Position numbers and translations under genes: made by a program. The notes below the pieces were generated by a model. That model ran no database searches, was not told the DNA's origin, and saw only the letters and a list, made by a program, of their open reading frames with translations. This document shows, one piece after another, positions 1 to 8,915 of a stretch of 64,000 bases of DNA. The first letter of the stretch is position 1; every line of letters starts with the position of its first letter. This stretch comes from Promineifilum sp019695075. Lineage in GTDB: Bacteria; Chloroflexota; Anaerolineae; Promineifilales; Promineifilaceae. The stretch lies in NCBI GenBank assembly GCA_026129185.1, contig JAHCIO010000002.1, forward strand, positions 123,559 to 187,558, given 5' to 3'.

Positions 1-1317
1 ATCAACAATATCCGCGTGCCCCTCGAAGAGGCGTTGGCTTTCTTCCAGGAGAGCGGCGACCTGGAGAAAGCCGATCTGTTCGCGCGGCGACGCAAGGACT
101 ACCTGACGCTCTATGAGCTGAACGGCGTGCGCGACTACTTCCACGGCTTCATGGTGCCGCGCACGCGCTATCTGAAGCTGTTTGACCTGCGCCACTACAA
201 CGACGGCTTCATCCTCCAGTTCCCGCGCCGCACCTGGCCCAACGTCCTCCAGCCCTTCGAGGACGAGCCGCGGCTGGCGCAGGTGTTCCAGACCTACAAG
301 GACTGGCTGACGATCATGGGCGTGGGCAACGTGACCTCGCTCAATCAGGCCATCGTCGGCGGCCGTTCGTCGGAGGTGATCATGGTCGCCGAGGCGCTGC
401 ACGAGCGGCAACTGGCCAGCATCGCCCGCGCCATCGCCAGCCGGCAGCCATCGGTGCGCCTGGTGGCCGTCTCCGGGCCGACCTCGGCCGGCAAAACGAC
501 CTTCGCCAAGCGGCTGGCCTTACAGGTCATGGCCCAGGGCATCTATCCGGTCATCATCAGCCTGGACGACTACTTTGTTGACCGCGAAGCCACGCCGCTG
601 GACCCGACGGGAGCCTACGACTTCGAGGCGCTGGAGGCGCTCGACCTGGCCCTGTTCCAGTCGGATATGTGCCGGCTGATGGCCGGGGAAGAGGTGCTGT
701 TGCCGCGCTACAACTTCAAGACCGGCCGGCGCGAGGTCGGTTCGCCGCTCAGCATCGGCAAGAACCACGTCATCCTGATCGAGGGCATCCACGGCCTGAA
801 CCCGCGCCTGACCGAGGGGCTACCGGAATCGGCCACCTTCCGGGTATTCATTTCGGCGTTTACGCAGATGAACCTCGACAAGCACAACCGCGTGCCGACG
901 ACCGACACGCGGCTGCTGCGGCGCATCGTTCGCGATGCCGCCCACCGTGGCTACTCGGCCGCGGCGACCATCGGCCGCTGGAACAGCGTCCGCCGCGGCG
1001 AGAAGAACCACATCTTTCCCTACCAGAACACGGCCGATGTTTTCTTCAACTCGGCCCTGGTCTACGAGTTGTCGGCGCTGAAGCCGCTGGCCGAGCCGCT
1101 GCTACTCCAGGTCGAGCCGGGCACGCCGGAACGGCTGGAGGCCAACCGGCTGATGGCCTTCCTCCAGTGGTTCGAGCCGCTGCCCGACGTAGACCTGGTC
1201 TACATCGCCAACGATTCCATCCTGCGCGAGTTCATCGGCGGGTCGGTTCTGGAGAACTTCCACCCCAGTCACTGGTATGCAACTGGGGCGATGTCGGAAC
1301 GTATAGCCTTGAAGTAG
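1..1317 (+). CDS. Uridine/nucleoside kinase, PRK/udk family (5'-partial)
   Basis: Likely phosphorylates a nucleoside (uridine kinase/phosphoribulokinase superfamily) in the cytoplasm. The reading frame is open from base 1 (I-N-N-I-R before the first GTG at 16), so the N-terminus lies outside the window. The longer family members carry a TGS/ThrRS-like N-terminal region, and the visible stretch with DYFHGF and FDLRHYNDGFILQFPRR fits the end of that region. The P-loop SGPTSAGKTTF lies at about nt 472-504, followed by SLDDYFVDREATPLDP, typical of the Udk lid and substrate region, and LIEGIHGLNP. The ArsA-like gene starts 9 nt after the stop, so the two are probably cotranscribed. The family call is firm; the true substrate is not known. 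Confidence 0.85.
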   Translation: MNNIRVPLEEALAFFQESGDLEKADLFARRRKDYLTLYELNGVRDYFHGFMVPRTRYLKLFDLRHYNDGFILQFPRRTWPNVLQPFEDEPRLAQVFQTYKDWLTIMGVGNVTSLNQAIVGGRSSEVIMVAEALHERQLASIARAIASRQPSVRLVAVSGPTSAGKTTFAKRLALQVMAQGIYPVIISLDDYFVDREATPLDPTGAYDFEALEALDLALFQSDMCRLMAGEEVLLPRYNFKTGRREVGSPLSIGKNHVILIEGIHGLNPRLTEGLPESATFRVFISAFTQMNLDKHNRVPTTDTRLLRRIVRDAAHRGYSAAATIGRWNSVRRGEKNHIFPYQNTADVFFNSALVYELSALKPLAEPLLLQVEPGTPERLEANRLMAFLQWFEPLPDVDLVYIANDSILREFIGGSVLENFHPSHWYATGAMSERIALK

Positions 1318-1326
1318 GAGAACAGC

Positions 1327-2520
1327 ATGCGGATTATTCTTTACTTGGGGAAGGGTGGCGTTGGCAAGACCACGGTCGCCGCGGCCACCGCGCTACGTAG
1401 CGCGCAACTGGGCTACAAGACGCTTGTGGCCAGCACCGACATCGCTCATAGCCTGGCCGATTCGCTGGACGTGCCTTTGGGGGCCGCGCCTGCCCAAGTG
1501 GCCGACAACCTCTGGGCGCAGGAGATCAGCGTCGTCGCCGACATCCAGAGCTACTGGGGCACGTTGCAGGGCTTCGTGTCTAATATGATCAGCGGCCAGG
1601 GCCTCAACAACGTCATGGCCGACGAGCTATCGGCCTTTCCGGGCATGGACGAGATCGTCAGCCTGCTGCACATCAACAAGCAGGCCAAGGAGCGCGAGTT
1701 CGAGCGCGTCATTATCGACGCCGCGCCGACGGGCGAGACGATCCGCCTGCTGACGATGCCCGACACCTTTCGCTGGTACGCCGGCCACGTCAGCAAGCTG
1801 GAATCGGCCATCGTCATGCGCGCCCTGAAGCCCTTTGCCGGCCGGCTGCTGCAAGGCCCGTCGGAGGTGCTGGAGGCGATCAGCAATCTCGATGCGGCCA
1901 CGGCCGAACTGCGAACGACGCTGAGCGACCCGTCGGTCAGCAGCTATCGCGTCGTCTTGCAGCCGGAGAAGATGGTCATGCGCGAGGCCGAGCGGGCCAT
2001 CAGCTATCTGGGCCTGTTCAACTATCCGGTCGATAGCGTCATCATCAACCGCATCCTGCCGGAGGCGGCCGAGGACAGCGAGTTTTACCGGCAGCGGCGG
2101 GCCATTCAGGCCAAGTACATCGAGCTGATCGAGAACAACTTCCGGCCGCTGCCCCTGTGGTACGCGCCCTACTACGCCCATGAGGTCGTCGGGCTGGAGG
2201 CGCTGTCGCAACTGGCGTCGGACTGCTTCGGCGGCACCGACCCCGGCGAGATTTTCTACCGCGGCATCCTGCAGGAGATTGTCGAGACGGGGGATGGCGG
2301 CTACCTGCTGCGGCTGCCGCTGCCGTTCGTGGGCCGCGATGATGTGCGCCTGCGCAAGCGCGGCGACGAACTGTTCATTACCATCGGCAACTTCAAGCGC
2401 GAGATGATTCTGCCCAGCGTGTTGGCCAAGCGGCGCGCCGGCGGCGGGCGATTGCGCGACGGGATGCTGGAGATCACTTTCGCGCCGGGCGAGGCCGAGC
2501 CGGCGGCCGAAGCGACCTAG
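1327..2520 (+). CDS. ArsA/Get3-family ATPase with C-terminal HSP20-like domain
   Basis: A 397-residue P-loop ATPase of the ArsA/Get3 (SIMIBI) class. The deviant Walker A GKGGVGKTT is at residues 8-16, the switch region DAAPTGETIRLLTMP at about 131-145, and the last 80 residues (LPLPFVGRDDVRLRKRGDELFITIGNFKREMILP) resemble the alpha-crystallin/HSP20-like domain found at the end of many bacterial ArsA homologues. Family members either energise arsenite export or target membrane proteins. No arsB, arsR or arsC is nearby, so arsenic resistance is not supported by context. AGGAG precedes the ATG. The stop overlaps that of the convergent downstream gene: the single tetramer CTAG at 2517-2520 serves both. 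Confidence 0.85.
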   Translation: MRIILYLGKGGVGKTTVAAATALRSAQLGYKTLVASTDIAHSLADSLDVPLGAAPAQVADNLWAQEISVVADIQSYWGTLQGFVSNMISGQGLNNVMADELSAFPGMDEIVSLLHINKQAKEREFERVIIDAAPTGETIRLLTMPDTFRWYAGHVSKLESAIVMRALKPFAGRLLQGPSEVLEAISNLDAATAELRTTLSDPSVSSYRVVLQPEKMVMREAERAISYLGLFNYPVDSVIINRILPEAAEDSEFYRQRRAIQAKYIELIENNFRPLPLWYAPYYAHEVVGLEALSQLASDCFGGTDPGEIFYRGILQEIVETGDGGYLLRLPLPFVGRDDVRLRKRGDELFITIGNFKREMILPSVLAKRRAGGGRLRDGMLEITFAPGEAEPAAEAT

Positions 2521-3533
2521 CGCGGACGGGCGGGCTGCCCGTCTTCGCGGGCCAGGCGGCGCGAGGCGCGCACGGTCGTCCACAAATAGACCGGCGCGCC
2601 CAGCAGGCTGGCGACGCGCTCCAGGGCGAAGACCAGCAGCGTCAGGGCGACGGCCTGTTCTGGGGCCAGACCCGCGCCGGCGAACAGCGCCGGGGCGACC
2701 GTCTCGCGCACGCCCAGCCCGCCGATGGACGGCACCAGCACCGCCAGCGACATGATCGGCACGACCAGCACGTAGTAGCCGAAGGGCACGCGCAGACCCA
2801 GCGCCCGCCCGGTGGTGGCCCACCAGCCGATTTGCATCAGGTTAAACACCAGCGAGACCAGCAGGGCGGCGGCCACGGCGCGCCAGTCGCAGCGGTGGAT
2901 GGTCGCCGCCAGGCGGTCGAGGAAGCCGCCTCCGGCCGTCCGCAGCTTCCCTGGTAGGCGATCGACGACGAGACGCAGCAGCCGCCCCTCGATCAGGGCC
3001 AGGCCGCCCAGCAGACCAACGACGCAGATCGCGCCGATAGTCCAGGCCAGGCGCGGCGGGAAGCCATCCGGCCGGAACGGCAGCACCGCCAGGGCCATGC
3101 CGAACAGCGCCAACAGCCCGGTCAGCCGGTCGACGAGCACCGTGCCCGCGGCCACGCCGGGCGATACGTCCTGGGCCGCCTCGGCGGCGCGGACGACGTC
3201 GCCGCCCAGGCCCGACGGCAGAAAGGCGTTGAAGAAGCTGCCCACCAGGTAGAGTTCCACCAGGCGGCCGAAGCGGATGGACGAGCCGACGCCGTGCAAG
3301 ACGACGTGCCAGCGGTAGGCGCGGACGACGAGGCTCAGGGCGATGCCGGCCGCGCCGACGGCCATCCAGCCCAGACGCACAGTGCGTAGCGCCCCCAGCA
3401 GCGCGCCAAAGTCCAGCCCGCGCAGGACGAGAAACAGGCCCAGCGCGGTGACGCCGAGCTTGAGCAGGGTCATCAGCCGCTGCCGGGCCGTCTTGCCCGC
3501 GGGCGCGGCGAGTGTTTCGCTTTCCGGTTCCAT
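2517..3533 (-). CDS. Lysylphosphatidylglycerol synthase TM region/UPF0104-like flippase-type membrane protein
   Basis: A 338-residue protein with about eight hydrophobic segments (for example LMTLLKLGVTALGLFLVLRG near 20-40, and YYVLVVPIMSLAVLVPSIGGLGVRE near 250-275). The motif PSGLGGDVVRA (about residue 105) and the late SIGGLGVRE are hallmarks of the LPG_synthase_TM (AglD2/UPF0104) family, associated with lipid-linked substrate flipping or transfer. The soluble lysyl-transferase domain of MprF is absent, so it is not an aminoacyl-PG synthase. A -10 hexamer TACAAT (minus strand, 3547-3542) lies 8 nt before the ATG with no Shine-Dalgarno sequence, suggesting a leaderless message. The glycosyltransferase cluster begins just beyond it on the other strand. 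Confidence 0.75.
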   Translation of the reverse strand: MEPESETLAAPAGKTARQRLMTLLKLGVTALGLFLVLRGLDFGALLGALRTVRLGWMAVGAAGIALSLVVRAYRWHVVLHGVGSSIRFGRLVELYLVGSFFNAFLPSGLGGDVVRAAEAAQDVSPGVAAGTVLVDRLTGLLALFGMALAVLPFRPDGFPPRLAWTIGAICVVGLLGGLALIEGRLLRLVVDRLPGKLRTAGGGFLDRLAATIHRCDWRAVAAALLVSLVFNLMQIGWWATTGRALGLRVPFGYYVLVVPIMSLAVLVPSIGGLGVRETVAPALFAGAGLAPEQAVALTLLVFALERVASLLGAPVYLWTTVRASRRLAREDGQPARPR

Positions 3534-3541
3534 CGCCTGCG

Positions 3542-3570
3542 ATTGTAGTCCAGACGCCCCTGTTCGTCAT
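3542..3570 (-). promoter_or_regulatory. Candidate leaderless promoter for the flippase-like gene
   Basis: On the minus strand, ATGACG (3570-3565) and TACAAT (3547-3542) are separated by 17 nt. The start ATG at 3533 begins 8 nt after the -10, about where transcription would start, and no ribosome binding site precedes it. Confidence 0.45.
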
Positions 3571-3606
3571 ACGGAGTAGGCAATGAAACCGCGGAGGGCC
3601 TGCCCA

Positions 3607-3635
3607 CTGACCACTGTCCACGATCCCGCTATAAT
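3607..3635 (+). promoter_or_regulatory. Candidate leaderless promoter for the first glycosyltransferase
   Basis: CTGACC (3607-3612), 17-nt spacer, perfect TATAAT (3630-3635). The ATG of the next gene is at 3642, 6 nt downstream of the -10, so the expected start site coincides with the start codon. Confidence 0.55.
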
Positions 3636-3641
3636 GGCGGC

Positions 3642-5369
3642 ATGGCGCCCACGAGATTGGACACGCGGCGACCGGGGCGAGCAGCCGTTGCCCGCGTCTG
3701 GCTGGCTACAGCGGCGCTGCTGCTCTTCTTCTTCCTGGCTATCGATAGCCTGGCCGGCGACAGCCCGACGATGGATGAGCAGAACCACATCGCCCGCGGG
3801 CTGGCCTTCCTGCGCACCGGCGATCCGCGCCTTAGCCTGGAGCACCCGCCGCTTGTCAACGCTCTCAGCGCTCTGCCGCTGCTGACCATGCCGGAGCTGC
3901 GCCTGCCGACCGACCACGCCAGTTGGGAGCGGCGCGAGGGCTGGTATGAGTTCGCCGACCTCTTCCTGTGGCAATACAACCATGACGTAGACCGCATCGT
4001 CTTCCTGGCGCGGCTGCCGGTGGTCTTGCTGCTCATTGGCCTGGCGCTGACCGGCTATCGTTACGCGCGGGCGCTGTGGGGCGCGTCCGCCGGGCTGCCG
4101 GCGCTGGGCTTGCTGCTGTTCGAGCCGAACCTGCTAGCCCACGGCCGCTACGCCACCACCGATCTGGGCGGCACGCTGTTCACCTTTCTGGCCACGGCCC
4201 TGCTGTGGCGCTTGTGGCAGGCGCCGGGGCGCTGGAACTGGCGGCGCTGGGCCTGGGCGGCGCTGGCGGTGGGACTGGCCATCGGCAGCAAGATGACCGC
4301 GCTTGGCTTTGTGCCTATCTGGGGCGTGTTGGCGCTGCTGCCACTCTACCCGGCGGCCGAGCGCGGGCAGGCGCGGGCGGCCGGGCGGCGGCTGGCGCAG
4401 CTGGCCACCGCTGGGTTGGCGGCCCTGGTCGTGCTGTGGGCTATCTATGGCTTCCAGTGGGGGCCGTTCCAGTTCATCTCGCCGGTGCTGCAACCACTGA
4501 ATAGCGTCGCCGGGCCGATGCCGACGTTCTGGGCCGGCGTGGAGCAGATCGCCCGCCTGGGTGGCTCCGGCCGCTCGCAGTCGTTTCTGCTGGGCCGTTT
4601 CTCCGATAGCGGCTTCGTGGCCTACTTTCCCGTCGCCTTTGCCGTCAAGACGCCGCTGGTGTTGCTGGCAGCCATCCCCCTGGCGGCTGTCTGGCTGCTG
4701 GGCGACGGCCGCACGCGCCGCCGCGCGCTCTTCCTGCTGCTGCCGGCGCTGCTCTACTTCGCCATCACGATGGTCAGCGCTCTCAACATCGGCTACCGCC
4801 ACGCCCTGCCGGCGCTGCCCCATTTGCTGGCGCTCGTCGCCGGGCTGGCCGCGCCGGAGGCGGCCGGGCGGCGGCTCTTTGGTTCGGTGGCGCTGGGAGG
4901 GCGGCGGTTGGCAGCGGCGGTTGTCGCCGTGGTCATCGCCGTGGCCCTGTGGATCCATCCCCACTACCTGAGCTATTTCAACCTCGCCGCCGGCGGCCCG
5001 GCCAACGGCTACCGCGTTCTCATCGACAGCAACGTCGATTGGGGGCAAGACCTGCTGCGTCTGCGCGACTGGATGGCGGCCACGGGCACGCCCAGTGTGC
5101 GTCTGGGCTGGTTCGGCACGGCCGATCCCGGCTACTATGGCCTGGCCTACGAACCCCTGCCCGGCATCGGCCGCGACGCCTTCTTCCGGCTGTGGTGGGC
5201 GCCGCCTTTCAACCCGGAGCAGCCGGAGCCGGGCGTCTACGCCATCAGCGCCACCAGCCTATGGGAGACGCCGCTACGGCCGGAGGAGAAGCGCGTCTAC
5301 GCCTGGTTCCGCGCCCGCGAGCCGTCGGCCCGCGTCGGCTATTCCATTCTCATCTATGACGTTCCCTGA
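3642..5369 (+). CDS. Polytopic glycosyltransferase, GT39/PMT_2-like
   Basis: A 575-residue membrane protein of the ArnT/protein-O-mannosyltransferase-like fold, using a polyprenyl-phosphate sugar donor on the outer face of the membrane. After the first TM helix comes the extracytoplasmic acidic motif DSPTMDEQNHIARG (residues about 40-53), equivalent to the catalytic Asp-Glu loop, followed by SLEHPPL. About ten TM segments are visible. A later loop contains NVDWGQDLLRLRDWM, which is shared with the third transferase of this cluster. The next gene overlaps its 3' end by 14 nt. Acceptor and sugar cannot be told from the sequence; the adjacent secreted proteins are the obvious candidates. Confidence 0.8.
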   Translation: MAPTRLDTRRPGRAAVARVWLATAALLLFFFLAIDSLAGDSPTMDEQNHIARGLAFLRTGDPRLSLEHPPLVNALSALPLLTMPELRLPTDHASWERREGWYEFADLFLWQYNHDVDRIVFLARLPVVLLLIGLALTGYRYARALWGASAGLPALGLLLFEPNLLAHGRYATTDLGGTLFTFLATALLWRLWQAPGRWNWRRWAWAALAVGLAIGSKMTALGFVPIWGVLALLPLYPAAERGQARAAGRRLAQLATAGLAALVVLWAIYGFQWGPFQFISPVLQPLNSVAGPMPTFWAGVEQIARLGGSGRSQSFLLGRFSDSGFVAYFPVAFAVKTPLVLLAAIPLAAVWLLGDGRTRRRALFLLLPALLYFAITMVSALNIGYRHALPALPHLLALVAGLAAPEAAGRRLFGSVALGGRRLAAAVVAVVIAVALWIHPHYLSYFNLAAGGPANGYRVLIDSNVDWGQDLLRLRDWMAATGTPSVRLGWFGTADPGYYGLAYEPLPGIGRDAFFRLWWAPPFNPEQPEPGVYAISATSLWETPLRPEEKRVYAWFRAREPSARVGYSILIYDVP

Positions 5370-7392
5370 GCGAACTCCCGTGGTTGCGTGGCGGCCGTCG
5401 TCGCGGCGCTGGCTGGCGGCGGCGCTGGCCGTGCTGCTGTTGGCCGCGGCCTTCCGGCTAGTGGCGTTGGCCGACGTGCCGCCGGGCCTGGCCCAGGACG
5501 AGATTCTCGACGCCGACATCGCCCTCTTCATCCGCGGCGGCGAGCACGCCCTCTTCTTCCGTCACGGCTACGGCCACGAGCCGCTCTATCACTACCTGGC
5601 GGCCCCATTCGCGCCGCTGCTGGGCGACAACTGGCTGGCCATCCGCCTGCCGTCGGTCATACTAGGCCTGTTGCTGGTGGCTCTGACGCTGCGCTGGGCG
5701 CGGCGCGACTTTGGGGCGACGGCGGCGCTGGTGACCGGGCTGGGGCTGGCCGTGAGCTGGTGGCCGGTCGTCTTCAGCCGCATCGGCATCCGGCCGGTGC
5801 TGGAGCCGGTGCTGCTGGTGGCCGCGGTGCTGTGCTGGCCGCTGGGCCGGGCGGCCGTCACGCGGGGCGGGCTGCTGCGGGCGGGGTTGGCCGGCCTGCT
5901 CCTGGGGCTGGCGATGTATAGCTACACCGCCGCCCGTGTCGCCCCGCTCATCCCCGCGCTGGCGGCGGCGGTGATGGCCGTTGCCTACCTGCTGACTCGC
6001 CGGCGCGGCGAGACGGCTGCCGGCGCGGCGCGGGCGCAAGTCGTCTACGCCATCGCCGTGCTGGCCGTTTGTGGGCTGGTCTACCTGCCGCTGGGCCTGA
6101 CGCTGCGCGCTCATCCGGAGTTACAACAGCGGTTGGAGCAACTGGAGGGGCCGCTGGTGGCCCTGCGCGCGGGCGACGCCGGGCCGGTGGCGCGGGCGGC
6201 GCGGGCGACATTGGGCGTGTTCAGCGTCAGCGGCGATCCGCGCTGGACGTATAGCCTGCCCGGCCGGCCGCTGTTCGATCCGCTGACGGCGCTGCTGTTC
6301 TATGGCGGCCTGCTGCTGGCGGCGTGGCGTTGGCGGCGGGCGGTCTATGCCCTCGTGTTGGCCTGGCTGGCTGTGGCCCTGTTGCCCAGCGCCCTGTCGC
6401 CCGACGCGCCCAGCACAGTGCGACTGATCGGCGCGCTGCCCGTGGTCTACCTGCTGCCGGGGCTGGCCGTCGATCGGATCGCCGTGTGGGCGGCCGCGGC
6501 GCGGGGCTGGCGCGGTGGGCGCATCATCGCGCCGGCGTTGGCGGCCGTGGCCGTGGCGTTGCTGCTGTTCAACGGCATCCGCACCGTGCGCGACGGCTTC
6601 CTGCGCTGGCCGGCCGAGTTGGAGACGCGGCTGCGCTACCAGACGGCGCTACGCGACATCGGCCGGGCCTGGGCGGCCGGCGACGGTGGCGCGCCGGTCG
6701 TGGCCGAGGTTTTCTTTGAACCTATCGACGCCGATAGCCTGCGCCGTGTCATCGGCCGCGACCCGGCGGCGCGCTGGGTGCAGACCGGCAGCGGCGTGGC
6801 CGGGGCGCTGGTTTGGCCGGCCGGACAGACGGCGACGCGCCTCTTCGTGCCCGAATACGCGCCGCTCGACGGCGAACTGGCCGCGGCCGCGGGTCTGGGC
6901 GAGCCGCTCTTCCGCAGCCCCGACGCGCCCTCTTTCGCCATCTATGCCCTGCCGGGGCGCCCGCCGGACGCCGAAGTAGCCGTCGGGCAGAGCTTTGGCC
7001 GGCCGGCGGCGGCGCGGCTGGACGGCGTCACCCTGCTCAACGCCGCCGACGCGCTGAGCGCGGGGCAGCTGCGGCTGCTGTCGTCATGGGAACTACTGGC
7101 GGCGCTGCCGGACGACGTGGCCATGTTCGTCCACCTGCTGGACGCAAGTGGGGCCATCGTCGCCCAGCACGACGGGCTGGATGCGGCGGCGACGACGCTG
7201 CGGCCGGGCGACCGCCTGCTGCAACGACACGTCCTGGCGCTGCCGGCACTGCCACCGGGCGAGTACCGGCTGGTGATCGGCCTCTACCGGCGCGGCGACG
7301 GCGCGCGGCTGCCCTCGGCCGGCGGCACGGGGGCGGCGTTGCTGGCCCAATGCGTGCCGGACGGCGACGGCCTGGCCTGTGATTTGCCATAA
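5356..7392 (+). CDS. Polytopic glycosyltransferase, GT39/PMT_2-like, with C-terminal beta domain
   Basis: A 678-residue membrane protein. The ATG at 5356 overlaps the end of the preceding transferase and avoids an 87-codon upstream extension that only mirrors that gene in another frame. After TM1 comes PPGLAQDEILDADIA (acidic loop), then HEPLYHYLAAPF, typical of GT39-like enzymes, and about ten further TM helices to residue 430. The last 120 residues are soluble and resemble a beta-sandwich: WELLAALPDDVAMFVHLLD, AQHDGLD and PPGEYRLVIGLYR. The same module ends the third transferase (10656-13040). Probably translationally coupled to the gene upstream. Confidence 0.75.
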   Translation: MTFPERTPVVAWRPSSRRWLAAALAVLLLAAAFRLVALADVPPGLAQDEILDADIALFIRGGEHALFFRHGYGHEPLYHYLAAPFAPLLGDNWLAIRLPSVILGLLLVALTLRWARRDFGATAALVTGLGLAVSWWPVVFSRIGIRPVLEPVLLVAAVLCWPLGRAAVTRGGLLRAGLAGLLLGLAMYSYTAARVAPLIPALAAAVMAVAYLLTRRRGETAAGAARAQVVYAIAVLAVCGLVYLPLGLTLRAHPELQQRLEQLEGPLVALRAGDAGPVARAARATLGVFSVSGDPRWTYSLPGRPLFDPLTALLFYGGLLLAAWRWRRAVYALVLAWLAVALLPSALSPDAPSTVRLIGALPVVYLLPGLAVDRIAVWAAAARGWRGGRIIAPALAAVAVALLLFNGIRTVRDGFLRWPAELETRLRYQTALRDIGRAWAAGDGGAPVVAEVFFEPIDADSLRRVIGRDPAARWVQTGSGVAGALVWPAGQTATRLFVPEYAPLDGELAAAAGLGEPLFRSPDAPSFAIYALPGRPPDAEVAVGQSFGRPAAARLDGVTLLNAADALSAGQLRLLSSWELLAALPDDVAMFVHLLDASGAIVAQHDGLDAAATTLRPGDRLLQRHVLALPALPPGEYRLVIGLYRRGDGARLPSAGGTGAALLAQCVPDGDGLACDLP

Positions 7393-7471
7393 CATGGCCA
7401 AATGATAGCATTCGAAAATGGATGTAGGGGCTATGTCCTGAACGCAGTTCATTTGACAGGAGAGAATCCAA

Positions 7472-8728
7472 ATGCTGATCAAAGACCGGCTGCATTCACC
7501 GTGGGTCAGACATGCTGTCGTCGCTTTCGCCTTCGTCTTCCTCCTCTTGACGCTCGTCGTTGGGTTGGCGGTGGCCGAAGACGGCGAGGACGCGCAGGGC
7601 GCGCTCTTGGCCCCCTACGCGCCGACAACGGCAGAACTGATGGCCATGCCGCCTTCCATTGAGCGCTATGTCGCCGCGCACACGCTACCGCTCTCGGCCC
7701 GCACCGAGACGGGCATCGACCGGCTCGAAGCCTCGCTGATGAGCTTCGTCCCCCTGACGACCTTTGGCCTGATGCCGCAGCCGGGGCAGTTGACCCTGAC
7801 AGCGGGCGAGCCAAACGGCTTTAACGCCTGGCCGGTGTCCTGGACAGCCGACGCCAACGCCACCAGCTACGAGCTGCAAGAGGCCCATCAGGCCGACTTC
7901 AGCGATGGACAGATCAGCAACGCGGGCACGGCCACCAGCCTGACCCTGACCAAGACCCCCTCGCCGCAGAACGTCTACTATTATCGTGTCCGCAGCCGCA
8001 TTGGCGACACGGTTGGGCCGTGGTCGAACGTGGGGCGCGTCGTCGGCGGCTTCCGCGACGACTTCGAGGACCCCAATAGCGGCTGGGCCATGCGCCGGAC
8101 GACCTACATCGAAGAGGTCCACGGCCGCTACCAGGACGGCAAGTACGTCCTGGATGTCAACGACCGCTGGGACTGGGGCATCTCCAGCCCCGGCAAGCCC
8201 GCCCCGCGCGTGCCCTACGTGATCGACTTCTGGGCCATGATCGACGACGGCGGGGCGAATCTGTGGTCGTTCGGGGCCGTCTTTGGCGGCGACTGGCCGG
8301 CGGCCAACTGCCCGATGAGCACCACCGCCGACGGCTGGTATAAGCACGGCGACTGCTTCAACCACTTCTACAACACCAACACGATCTTCTACGGCCCGCT
8401 CAAGCTGCTGTTCGAGCGCGTTGACTATCTGGAGTGGTGTCTGGAGTGCGGCGGCAGCCCGCTCAAGCGCCTCGGCGACATCAACCCCGGCAGCATCAAG
8501 ACCTTTAAGCTTGTCGATCCGACCGGCTGGAACCACTATCGCATCGAGGTGCGCGAGGACATCATCAAGATCTACGCCGCCAAGCTGGGTTTTGAACCGG
8601 AACTGCAATACACCTACCGCGATACCCGCTACATCGACAACGACTACTTCGGCCTGTTCGCCTCGACCGACGAGTATACCAACGGCATCTGGTGGTTCGA
8701 TAACTTCCAGGTGATGCCGCTCGACTAG
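7472..8728 (+). CDS. Secreted FN3-like/LamG-like protein of unknown function (paralogue A)
   Basis: A 418-residue exported protein. A hydrophobic signal segment (residues about 14-35, FAFVFLLLTLVVGLAVAED) follows a basic start. Residues about 95-190 look like a fibronectin-III-type module (WPVSWTADANATSYELQEA, NVYYYRVRSRIGDTVGPWSNV). Residues 190-418 form a jelly-roll (DUF1080/LamG)-like domain starting FRDDFEDPNSGWAMRRTTY and ending WWFDNFQVMPLD, with cysteine pairs at GWYKHGDCFNHFYN and EWCLECGGSP. It is closely similar throughout to the next gene but lacks that protein's DUF11-like insert. GGAGAG precedes the ATG. Lying between PMT-like transferases, it may be a glycosylated envelope protein. 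No catalytic residues are recognised. Confidence 0.7.
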   Translation: MLIKDRLHSPWVRHAVVAFAFVFLLLTLVVGLAVAEDGEDAQGALLAPYAPTTAELMAMPPSIERYVAAHTLPLSARTETGIDRLEASLMSFVPLTTFGLMPQPGQLTLTAGEPNGFNAWPVSWTADANATSYELQEAHQADFSDGQISNAGTATSLTLTKTPSPQNVYYYRVRSRIGDTVGPWSNVGRVVGGFRDDFEDPNSGWAMRRTTYIEEVHGRYQDGKYVLDVNDRWDWGISSPGKPAPRVPYVIDFWAMIDDGGANLWSFGAVFGGDWPAANCPMSTTADGWYKHGDCFNHFYNTNTIFYGPLKLLFERVDYLEWCLECGGSPLKRLGDINPGSIKTFKLVDPTGWNHYRIEVREDIIKIYAAKLGFEPELQYTYRDTRYIDNDYFGLFASTDEYTNGIWWFDNFQVMPLD

Positions 8729-8757
8729 AGTCGCGCATAGAGTCAATTTCGTCTGAT

Positions 8758-8796
8758 AACGGGCCAACGGCGGGCGACGCTTGCCGTTGGCCCGTT
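8758..8796 (+). terminator. Strong hairpin after secreted protein A
   Basis: A perfect 14-bp stem (8758-8771 with 8783-8796) around an 11-nt loop, 30 nt after the stop codon. There is no clean U-tract, so it may act as a transcript-end or processing hairpin rather than a classical intrinsic terminator. Confidence 0.55.
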
Positions 8797-8878
8797 GGCG
8801 TTGGGCCAGCGTGGGGGCAGCGTAGGGCGCGCCTGTTTGCCCGGATGCCGGGGCGGCAGTACCATAGCCGGTATTCAG

Positions 8879-8893
8879 CGGTTCACTGAACCG
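8879..8893. repeat. 15-nt palindrome upstream of secreted protein B
   Basis: CGGTTCACTGAACCG, ending 8 nt before the AAGGAG ribosome binding site of the next gene. A close relative, GGTTCGTGAACC, occurs at 10583-10594 just after that gene's stop. It could be an operator or a 5'-UTR hairpin. Confidence 0.4.
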
Positions 8894-8915
8894 GTATAGG
8901 AAGGAGCAAAGAGCC

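Noticed and set aside
5095..5355. N-terminal extension of the second glycosyltransferase
   Set aside because: It overlaps the first glycosyltransferase in another frame and has shadow-like composition; the ATG at 5356 gives a normal membrane N-terminus.
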